Origin: Alopecurus myosuroides
Taxonomy: Eukaryota; Streptophyta; Magnoliopsida; Poales; Poaceae
Assembly: GCA_028641055.1 (NCBI GenBank)
Contig: CM054062.1
Coordinates: 186,743,958-186,807,957, forward strand
Direction: 5' to 3'
Length of the DNA stretch: 64,000 nucleotides
The notes beneath the pieces are model-generated. The model searched no databases. It saw nothing but the letters and a program-made list of their open reading frames with translations, and was not told the DNA's origin. Within the stretch, counting starts at the first letter, position 1. Every line of letters starts with the position of its first letter. The position numbers and the translations under genes are program-made. Of this stretch, positions 55,967-64,000 are shown one piece after another.

Positions 55967-58453
55967 CGTCATCCGCGAGTTCCCAGAGGTGGTGCTCGTC
56001 GCGGAAGATCCTCCTGCTGTGCTCGCTGCCCGCGGGAAGCCAACTGGCTGCTCTGCGGACAACGTGGAGGTGATGATGACAGGCCCGGCTACCGATGCCG
56101 GGAAGGGCGCGGCCGCTACCGCGGGAGTCATCGAGGAGCCTGCTGGCCCAAGTGCTGCCCAGAAGGTTCACAAGCCCTACGAGGCGCCCCACAACATTCC
56201 GGGTTACATACCTCCTTCCACGACAACGACGATACCGGCATCCGCCGTGCGGATGGGCATGCCGCCTCCCACCGAGCTTGAGCTCATGACCATGAGGGCG
56301 CAACTCGACCAGCAGCGTCAAGCGCTGCTCGCAGAGCACCTGGAGCTGGAGAAGGTTAGGCTTGAGCTTAACCTAGACCAAAATGAGTACAACAGGGCCC
56401 ACGGATTTACTCCTGTTGTTAGGAAGCCTAGCAAGCTAGGCGCTACTCGTCGCAACTTAGGCGCTGAGATGGCAGTAGTTGGTGGGGCCGCTAGCCAGTC
56501 TGCTAGTTTAAACTCTGCTACGAGGCCCAAGTATAGTACCCCCGCCAAAACTCTTAGGGCTGCAGAGGCTGTGGCTGCTGAGTTGCCAAATCTCGCCGGC
56601 GACGCGCGCTCTAGGCAGCAGGAGAGGCTCAATGAGCTAGTGCTAGAGGCTGCTAGGCAGAATGAGAAGTTCCGGAAAGCCAATCCGGGTGCTGGCGCTT
56701 CTCAGATTGTGCACTCACGTGTGGTCAGATCTACGGATCAGGCCTCATTGCCGCTTCCCGACAATGAGAGGGACCAGAGTGTGCACTCTGGGAAGAGCAG
56801 ACAGATACAGGTGTACGAACCGGCTCTCGCCGCGAAACAGCACGCTGTGCCGCGACAGCCTGGTCAGAAACACACTACTGCAGGAGCGGGCTATCAAGCC
56901 CATAAAGCTCACAGCAAGAGGCAAGATGGAAATCATGCAGGACCTTCTCGGCATCTTGCCGCTCAGCCTACTCGGCAGAGGACGCAGCAGCCAGCAGCAG
57001 CACAGCCGCGTGCGGCTGCGCCAGCAGCCAACCCGGTGGTGCAGCCCGCAGTTGTGCAGGAGGACAGATATGATGATGGCTACTCGGCGATGGGTCTAGC
57101 CGGCTATGCTGACCCAAGAGATGTCACTGACCGTCTGGGTGACCGCATGTTGGAGCCAAGTGATGCAAGGTACAAGTTGGACCGTATCAATCGGTCTACG
57201 CAACTCGAGAGCAGGGGGCCGCCTGGCCCAGATTGCTTTGGTCGCCGCATCATGGAGGAGCCATCCGTGAGCCATTTCCAGCTGGCTAGGGGGACCAAGT
57301 GCTATGATGGCAGCACCAAGCCGGAAGACTGGCTGAGTGACTATGTTACCGCTGTGCACATCGCAGGCGGCAACCGGAGATGGGCTGTGCGGTATGTTCC
57401 GCAAATGCTAGAGGGTCCAGCTCGGACCTGGCTCAACAACCTGCCTAAGGACAGTATCAACTGCTGGATAAACTTCTCGGAAACCTTCATCAGCAACTTC
57501 ACCAGCACGTACAAGAGGCCGAATAGGCCGCATCAGCTATCCGCTTGCAAGCAGCGGGAATAGGAGACTGACCGCGAGTATCTTACGCGGTGGAGTACTT
57601 TGAGGAACACCTGTGAAGGTGTGAATGAGGCCCAGGCCATCACTTGGTTTGCGCAGGGTTGCAAGCATGGCAGCATGTTGTGGCAGAAGCTGCAGCGCGA
57701 GATGCCGAGTACGCTCGCCGAGACGATCAAGATTGCAGATATGTATGCACTCGGTGACCCAACTCAGCCTCTGCTTGATTCTCCTGAGCCGAGAAGGAAG
57801 AACTATGACAACAACAAGCGCAATGATTTCCGCAACAAGCGTAGGGGTGACCGGATTGATACTCTGTACGATCCCGAGGAGGTGAATGCTGTGACTACGG
57901 CTGCTGCGAGTAGCCAAAGGCAAAAAACTGTTGGAGCCCAGTACGGGCAAAACCAGAATCAGGGCCAAGGCATCAATAAGCCGTACAATGCTCCCCAGCA
58001 GGGTAGCGGCAACCCGGATCCAGCTCCGAGCTTCATCTTTGAGAACATGAAGGTTGGGTCGTGCAGCTTCCATACTCGGCATCCGAGTAGGCCAGCCAAC
58101 CACACTACCCGGCAGTGCAGCTGGTGGGACCTGATCAAGAATGAGGACCTGCCTCCTCCTCCTCCTCTGCCAGCTGCGAATGCCAATGTGCAGCCTATTC
58201 GGGCAGCTGCTCCCAGGCCTGCAGTGTTCCCGAGAAGGGAGAACGTGAACCGAGTGGCTCAGGGAGCCAACCGCAACTTCAACAACTACAACAACGGCAA
58301 CCGCAACTTCAACAACAACAACGACAACCGCAACTACAACAACAACGACCGCAACTACAACAACAATAACAACAACAACAACAGGAACTTCAACAACAAC
58401 GGCAACAATGGTGGGGAAGACCGCAACAGTACCAGGAACACCATGAGAGCTAC
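55967..58453 (+). pseudogene. Copy 3 gag, second segment
   Basis: Resumes gag: coiled coil (LELMTMRAQLDQQRQALL), basic linker, the gag fold (YDGSTKPEDWLSDYVTAVHI to LAETIKIADMYALGD), and the C-x2-H-x9-H-x4-C knuckle (CSFHTRHPSRPANHTTRQC, about 58062-58118) intact. Lesions: TAG at 57561-57563 where copy 1 has GAC, and a one-base deletion near 58427 in the Asn-rich tail. Full Gag cannot be made. Confidence 0.88.
58276..58412 (+). repeat. AAC-type codon microsatellite (poly-Asn tract)
   Basis: Asn-rich tail of Gag, longer and more regular than in copy 1 (units such as NRNFNN and NRNYNN). Confidence 0.85.
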
Positions 58454-59265
58454 ATGATCTTCGTCACCGAGCCCGCCGACAAGCAGTCACTGCACAGGCG
58501 TGCGATGGAGGTCAATGCTGTGATCCCTGCTGTGCCTCACTACCTGCACTGGTGCAACCAAGAGATCACGTGGTCCAGAGATGATCATCCTAGGGTGATG
58601 CCCAACCCGGGTAGCTATGCTTTGGTGGTGGATCCCACCTTCTTGGGTACTCAGAAGAATGTCAGGTTCAGCAAGGTCCTGATAGACAACGGCAACAGCA
58701 TCAACATCATGTAAAGAGATACACTGGAGAAGCCCGGCCTTGCCGTGAACATGTTGCTACCCAGCAGGACCACATTCCATGGCATTCTGCCGGGAGTATC
58801 TTGTGCTCCAATCGGCCGCATATGGGTGGATGTTCTATTCGGTACCAGGGAGAACTGCCGCACTAAGAGCTTGCAGTTTGAGGTAGTGATCTTCAGAGCA
58901 CCTACCATGCTCTACTCGGTAGGCCTGCTCTCAGCAAGTTCATGGCCTCTACCCACGCTGCATACCTGAAGATGAAGATCCCTGGTCCCAATGGAGCCAT
59001 CACCATCTCGGGTGATTACAAGAGGTCTTTGGAGTGTGCCTCTGCTAGTTCTCAGCTGGCGGAATCCATGGTCATTGCTACCGAGAAGAATAAGATGTAT
59101 GAGGTGGTGGCTATGGCGCAAGCAGCGCAAGGTGGTGCGCCTGGCATGCCGAGTTCCCAATACGGTACTGCATTCCAGGCGTCCCAGGAGACAAAGAAGG
59201 TCCAGGTTGATCCTGAGTTCCCAGACCGTGTTGCCATCATTGGCGCCGGGTTGGGAGAAAAATAG
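58454..59265 (+). pseudogene. Copy 3 protease
   Basis: Active site LIDNGNSINIM (S to N after DNG). TAA at 58712-58714 replaces a Tyr codon, and a base is missing near 58886, where the frame shifts to that of pol. The linker ends at TAG 59263-59265, shared with copy 1. Confidence 0.86.
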
Positions 59266-62200
59266 GAAAGCGAGCTCATCCACTTCCTCCGTGAGAATCG
59301 GGACGTCTTTGCCTGGTCCAATGAGGATTTACCGGGTGTCCCGGGGGAGTTGTTTGAGCACTCGCTACATGTGTGGCATGATACCAAGCCGGTGAAGCAG
59401 GCTATGCACCGTTTTGGTGATGAGAGAAGGAAGGCTATCGGTGATCAGATCACCAAGTTGCTGATAAGCAACTTTATCATGGAGGTGTTGCATCCGGACT
59501 GGCTAGCCAACCCGGTTATGGTTGAGAAGAAGAAGGAGGACCCCAAGACGGATACCGCATGGCGCATGTGCGTGGACTACACCGACCTGAACAAGGCCTG
59601 CCCCAAGGATCCATTTCCGCTACCCCGCATAGATCAGGTGATCGATTCCACTGCTGGTTGTGAGATTTTGTCTTTCATAGATGCCTACTCTGGTTTTCAT
59701 CAGATAGCTCTCAACCCTGCTGATCAAATAAAGACTGCCTTTATTACCCCGTACGGGGCTTATTGCTATCGTGTCATGTGCTTTGGGTTGCGGAATGCTG
59801 GGGCTACCTATCAGAGATGCATGCAGAAATGCTTGCATGATCAAATTGGCAAGAATGTGCAGGTGTACATAGATGACATTGTCATCAAAACAAATAAAAC
59901 ACATACTTTGCTTAGTGACATCGAGGAAACCTTTGCCAACTTGCGCAAGTACAAAATAAAGTTGAATCCGACTAAATGCACCTTTGGCGTCACGGCTGGC
60001 AAGCTACTCGGCTTCTTGGTATCTAGTCGGGGCATTGAGGCCAATCCTTCAAAGATAAAAGCTATAGAGAGCATGTCTTTGCCGAGATCACTGAAGGATG
60101 TGCAAAAATTCACTGGTTGCTTGGCTTCTCTGAGCCGCTTCCTGGGCAGAATGGGCGAGAAGGCCTTGCCTCTGTATCAATTGATGAAGAAGATTGACAA
60201 GTTCGTCTGGACACCGCAAGCTGATGTAGCATTCAAGGAGTTGAAAGCCATGCTGGGTAGCGCTCCCATCTTGGCTAGTCCGCTACCCAAAGAGCCAATG
60301 TTACTGTATATTGCTGCGACTAACCGAGTAGTCAGTGTGGTGATTGTGGTGGAAAGAGAAGAGGAAGGCAAGACTGTGCAGCGGCCAGTATACTATCTCA
60401 GTGAGGTGCTATCCAGCTCCAAGCAGAACTACCCGCATTACCAGAAGATGACTTACGGCGTGTACCTGGGCGCCAAGAAGCTGAAGCACTATTTCCAAGA
60501 GCATCCCATCACAGTGGTGAGTTCTGCTCCCATCTCGGACATCATGGGCAACAAGGAAGCAAGTGGCAGAGTAGCCAAATGGGTGATTGAGCTAGCCGCG
60601 TATGCTCCTTCGTACGCAAGACTAGAAGCCATCAAGTCACAAATCTTAGCAGATTTTCTGGTGGATTGGGCTGAGGTACAGTATGAGCCTCCTTCGCTAG
60701 TAGCCAACTACTGGAAGATGCATTTTGATGGCTCCAAAGTGAAGGAAGGCCTTGGTGCTGGCGTGGTGCTCACGTCACCCAAGCGAGATCAACTCAAGTA
60801 TGTGCTGCAGATCCATTTCAAGGCATCCAACAATGTAGCCGAGTACGAGGCCGTTGTACACGGCTTGAAGGTGGCCAAGGAGGTTGGCGTGCAACGCATC
60901 ATCTGTTATGGCGACTCGGATTTGGTGGTGCAGCAGGTATCCGGCATCTGGGATGCTCTGGATGCCAAAATGGCATCATATCATTTTCTGGTGCAAACCA
61001 TGACTGGTTTCTTTGAAGGATGCGAGTTCCAACACATACACAGAGCAGAGAATGACGCAGCTGATGAGCTGTCCAAGTTGGGGTCTTCTCGGCAGTTCAT
61101 CCCGGCTGGGATTGCCTTTAAGCATTTGAGAAAGCCATCAATCAAGCCATCCCCCAACTCGGAGTCTATTTTCGTTCCTTCTCTGCCAGGCGAGGAAGTT
61201 GTTCCCATGGAGATTGACTGGGAGGCTGCAAAAGAGAGCCCGGGGACTGGCACCTGCAGCCCGGGGACTGTCCCTTCTTACTCGGGGACTGCCCCTCCCA
61301 ACTCGGGGACTGTCGCATTCATTGAGGGGATCCTTGCCGAGTGCTCGGGGACTCGGGGACTCGTTTCCAACTCAGAAGAGGTATTGGTGGATGATCCAAT
61401 GGAAGTGGACGAACCAATGTTTCCCACGCGGGAGACACCAAGTTGGGCTATGCCCATATTATCCTTTCTAAAGGACGACACCTTGCCGAGTGATGAGGTT
61501 ACCGCGAGGCAAATTCAGAGAAGATCCAAGGGCTATACTATCTTCAGAGATGTGCTGCATAGAAGGAGTCCTACTGGCGTGCTGCAACGCTGTGTTGAGC
61601 CAGAGGAAGGAGAAGAAATTCTGGTGGAGATACATCAAGGAGAATGCGGACATCACGCCTCTTCTCGGGCTCTGGTCAACAAGGCTTTTCGACATGGTTT
61701 CTTTTGGCTCACTGCCTTGAAGCAAGCTGAAGATATAGTGAGAAAGTGCAACGGCTGCCAGAGATTTGCAAGTAAGAATATGCCAGCTTCCGAGTTGAAG
61801 ACCATTCCCATTACTTGGCCATTTGATGTTTGGTGTTTGGATATGGTGGGTCCTTTCAAGCCGGCTAGAGGTAACATGACTCACATCCTGGTCATGGTTG
61901 ACAAGTTTACCAAGTGGATTGAGGTGAAGCCTATTCGGAAGTGCGATGGAGCCACATCTGTGAGTTTTCTGAAGGATGTGATCCTGAGATATGGCTACCC
62001 GCACAGCATCATTACTGATAATGGCACAAACTTTGGTGGGGGTGCTTTTGCGAGATTCTGCAATGAGAAGCGGATCTGGCTAGATGTTGCATCTGTGGCG
62101 CATCCCGCCTCTAATGGGCAAGTTGAAAGAGCAAATGGCATGGTGCTATCCGGCATAAAGCCAAGGCTGATTGGGCCACTGCTGAAAACACCTGGGTGTT

Positions 62201-62706
62201 GGCTAGACGAGTTGCCAGCGGTGTTGTGGAGTCTAAGGACTACCCCTAACCGGTCAACCGGCTACACACCATTCTTCCTGGTATATGGAGCTGAGGCCGT
62301 GTTGCCCACTGACCTAGAGAATGACTCGCCCCGAGTAACCCTATACACTGAGGCGGAGGCGGGAGAAGCTCGAGAAAATGATGTTGACCTGCTGGAAGAA
62401 GCAAGAGAGCTAACTCTGTCATGTTCAGCTGTTTACCAGCAAAACTTGAGGCGTTATCACAGCCGGAAAGTGAACCCAAGGGTTTTCCGAGAAGGAGACA
62501 TGGTCCTTAGGCTCGTGCAGCGCACAGCCAGGATGCACAAGCTATCCCCTCCGTGGGAAGGGCCTTTCATTGTGAGCAAGGCTTTGCACAATGATGCCTA
62601 CTATCTAGTTGACGCACAGGCACCCCAGAAGAACAGGCCGGATAGAGCAGGAGAGGAATCTAAGCGCCCCTGGAATGTAGCTCTACTCCGCCGTTTTCAT
62701 TCGTGA
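59266..62706 (+). CDS. Copy 3 pol: RT, degenerate RNase H, archaeal-type RNase H, integrase
   Basis: Open for 1,146 codons after the shared TAG; the first ATG is at 59350, but the conserved protein begins upstream at ESELIHFLRENRDVFAW, so it is probably the 3' part of a gag-pol frame. RT: CVDYTDLNKACPKDPFPLPR, FIDAYSGFHQIALNP, catalytic YIDD at 59866-59877. Next a RNase H whose first acidic residue is lost (LLYIAATNRVV). Next the second RNase H (WKMHFDGSKVKEGL, NNVAEYEAVVHGL, GDSDLVV). After a linker with PPT-like repeats comes integrase: HHCC zinc region, then Asp 61840, Asp 62017, Glu 62125 (spacing fits D-D-35-E), and PPWEGPFIVSKAL. All catalytic residues I can check are present. This could supply enzymes in trans only if translated without its broken gag. 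Confidence 0.92.
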   Translation, partial: ESELIHFLRENRDVFAWSNEDLPGVPGELFEHSLHVWHDTKPVKQAMHRFGDERRKAIGDQITKLLISNFIMEVLHPDWLANPVMVEKKKEDPKTDTAWRMCVDYTDLNKACPKDPFPLPRIDQVIDSTAGCEILSFIDAYSGFHQIALNPADQIKTAFITPYGAYCYRVMCFGLRNAGATYQRCMQKCLHDQIGKNVQVYIDDIVIKTNKTHTLLSDIEETFANLRKYKIKLNPTKCTFGVTAGKLLGFLVSSRGIEANPSKIKAIESMSLPRSLKDVQKFTGCLASLSRFLGRMGEKALPLYQLMKKIDKFVWTPQADVAFKELKAMLGSAPILASPLPKEPMLLYIAATNRVVSVVIVVEREEEGKTVQRPVYYLSEVLSSSKQNYPHYQKMTYGVYLGAKKLKHYFQEHPITVVSSAPISDIMGNKEASGRVAKWVIELAAYAPSYARLEAIKSQILADFLVDWAEVQYEPPSLVANYWKMHFDGSKVKEGLGAGVVLTSPKRDQLKYVLQIHFKASNNVAEYEAVVHGLKVAKEVGVQRIICYGDSDLVVQQVSGIWDALDAKMASYHFLVQTMTGFFEGCEFQHIHRAENDAADELSKLGSSRQFIPAGIAFKHLRKPSIKPSPNSESIFVPSLPGEEVVPMEIDWEAAKESPGTGTCSPGTVPSYSGTAPPNSGTVAFIEGILAECSGTRGLVSNSEEVLVDDPMEVDEPMFPTRETPSWAMPILSFLKDDTLPSDEVTARQIQRRSKGYTIFRDVLHRRSPTGVLQRCVEPEEGEEILVEIHQGECGHHASSRALVNKAFRHGFFWLTALKQAEDIVRKCNGCQRFASKNMPASELKTIPITWPFDVWCLDMVGPFKPARGNMTHILVMVDKFTKWIEVKPIRKCDGATSVSFLKDVILRYGYPHSIITDNGTNFGGGAFARFCNEKRIWLDVASVAHPASNGQVERANGMVLSGIKPRLIGPLLKTPGCWLDELPAVLWSLRTTPNRSTGYTPFFLVYGAEAVLPTDLENDSPRVTLYTEAEAGEARENDVDLLEEARELTLSCSAVYQQNLRRYHSRKVNPRVFREGDMVLRLVQRTARMHKLSPPWEGPFIVSKALHNDAYYLVDAQAPQKNRPDRAGEESKRPWNVALLRRFHS
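61237..61362 (+). repeat. PPT-like coding repeats (copy 3)
   Basis: Six GGGGACT occurrences at the site of the 11-unit array of copy 1 (17066-17290), with less regular spacing. Confidence 0.85.
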
Positions 62707-63362
62707 GCAGAAAGTTGTATGTATCCCCTCAATCGAGTTAAAATTCTAGTAGGCACTCCGAATTCAAACTTGGGGACTGTCCTTGTCCAAATCTGTTCTG
62801 TGTTGTCCTACTCTGTTTAACCTTTGTCTACTCGGTTGCTCTACTTAGAATTTCATAAGTTTATTTAGTAATGTGTTTAAACCTAAGGGCCAACTCTTCG
62901 ACTCTGCTGCTGTCCGCAATCCGGCTTCATGGCAAGCAAGAGAACAAGCCAAAGGTCAATGAGGACACGAAAAATGGCTAAGGAGAAGAGGGGTGCAGTA
63001 ACCGAGTAGAGTGTTCTTTACTGTTTTTTGTTGTCTTTTTTCGGCTAAGTGGTGGGCAGCGTTACTATGAATTTTTCTAAGTGGCTAAGTATTTGAAACT
63101 TAATATTTGAAATCTTGTGACTCGACTACCAAAAAAGCCACAAGTGGCAGGTAAGAGCTGAGACGAAAAGAGAGAGTGGATAAAAAATGCAACTCGGGGA
63201 CTTGCATAATAACGCAACCCGACATTAAGCCAGAGTTGCTAAAATATCAAACTTCAAACTGAAACAAAACTGAGTAGCAACAAAGACATAATTGTACGGT
63301 TACATTTGCACCCGGCATCCCGAGGATCTAATCAAAGTTCAAAGGTAAAAGTTTTTCAGGCT
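62707..63362 (+). other. Spacer between pol and the antisense gene (copy 3)
   Basis: Homologous to 18688-19359, with PPT-like CTTGGGGACTGTCC near 62770 and AACTCGGGGACT near 63192. No gene seen. Confidence 0.75.
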
Positions 63363-64000
63363 TCACTCATTGGAGGTAGCGGTGTTGTCCGCGTTGGCGT
63401 TGGCAGCATCAGCTTTGGTGGTGGCAACTGGCTCAGAGGTTGCAGTAGCGACAGAGATAGGATCAGTGGTAGAGGTGGACGCAGCAGACTGGGTCCTTGG
63501 CAGCGGGTTGGCATCAGGTGGTGTAGCAGCAGTTGTGCCCAGCTCAGGAGCCGCTTGCTCGATCACCATCTCGGTCGTAATGGTGGCCTCCTGGGCGCTG
63601 GGTTGTGGCTGCTCGGCCTTGGCGTGGCTGGCCAGCGCGAACTCCTCCTTGACAACCTTGGCCTTCCCCTTCTCGGATGCTCCCTTTGTTGTGTCCTCCT
63701 TAAACACGCTCAGGTCCTCCGACTCGGTGTCATCTTCATCGTCCTTGTCCTCATCTTCAGGCTCAGTGTCTGGCTCGGGGAGGACGTCGATGTAGGTGGC
63801 GGTGTCAGCATAGGAGGCTATCTCGTAGGCCACGGCTTTCCGGCGAGTAACGCAATCGGAGTTCGTGGTCCACTTGGAGTCTTCGCGCATAATAAGGACC
63901 CTGTCAAGATTGAGATTCGCGTACCAGCTGGTGATGAAGTGCAACAGCTGATCAGCTCCTGCCCGAGCTGCAGAGGCACGCCATTTCTTCAACTCGGCCT
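63363..64000 (-). CDS. Antisense gene of copy 3, last exon (cut by window end)
   Basis: Open on the minus strand from the window edge to a stop at 63363-63365, over 200 codons. It matches exon 8 of the copy 1 gene: KKWRASAARAGADQLL, SWYANLNLDRVLIMREDSKW, YEIASYADTATYIDVLPEPD, an acidic run, and an Ala/Thr-rich tail ending NTATSNE. Frame conserved although many residues differ. Confidence 0.85.
   Translation of the reverse strand, partial: AELKKWRASAARAGADQLLHFITSWYANLNLDRVLIMREDSKWTTNSDCVTRRKAVAYEIASYADTATYIDVLPEPDTEPEDEDKDDEDDTESEDLSVFKEDTTKGASEKGKAKVVKEEFALASHAKAEQPQPSAQEATITTEMVIEQAAPELGTTAATPPDANPLPRTQSAASTSTTDPISVATATSEPVATTKADAANANADNTATSNE

Larger units (their letters stand above)
44548..64000 (+). 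mobile_element. Copy 3: Tat-lineage element (same family as copy 1), continues past the window
   Basis: 5' LTR, primer site, gag (interrupted at 45661), protease, an open pol and the last exon of the antisense gene. The 3' LTR and right flank are outside. The LTR start reads TTCCGGGGGG where copy 1 has TGTCGGGGGG. Confidence 0.93.

Overview
The window is a block of plant repetitive DNA with no recognisable host gene. It is almost entirely LTR retrotransposons nested inside one another, plus the 3' end of one LINE. The element types point to a grass, probably of the wheat/oat/ryegrass group: Tat-lineage Ty3/gypsy elements with an antisense gene, Athila-like elements with tRNA-Asp-type primer sites and LTR ends of the TGATAC type, and a Tekay-like element with LTRs starting TGTAACAGCCC. 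That placement is inference from element style, not from a gene.

Tower 1 (about 2929-38258). An old Tat-lineage element, 'copy A', lies on the + strand. Its 5' LTR is gone and its gag-pol is full of stops. Inside its integrase sits an Athila-like non-autonomous element on the - strand (8599-30545, target-site duplication ATACC). Inside that sits 'copy 1', a complete Tat-lineage element of a second family (10821-26153, duplication CCCAT). A truncated Athila-like element (about 32606-36779, - strand) interrupts the antisense gene of copy A. A degenerate L1-type LINE (1-2244) lies to the left.

Tower 2 (38264-64000 and beyond). An Athila-like element (LTR 38264-39646) is interrupted by 'copy B' (40452-44547), a sister of copy A. 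Copy B is interrupted by 'copy 3' (from 44548 past the window end), a sister of copy 1. Copy 3 is interrupted in gag by a Tekay-like deletion derivative on the - strand (45662-55961, duplication ACCAC) with two 4,630-bp LTRs around only 1,040 bp.

In the Tat elements the + strand order is LTR, primer site, gag, protease, RT, degenerate RNase H, second RNase H, integrase, spacer. A gene then runs in the opposite direction to a promoter just inside the 3' LTR. In copy 1 I could resolve this gene into eight exons with phase-compatible GT-AG introns, about 1,400 codons, with one frameshift. Other points of interest are an amber codon shared by copies 1 and 3 at the protease/RT boundary, a gag frame that starts inside the LTR and reads through the primer site, a coding minisatellite built from the polypurine-tract motif, and a tRNA-like module in the 4.6-kb LTRs. 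Copy 3 keeps an open pol frame of 1,146 codons although its gag and protease are broken.
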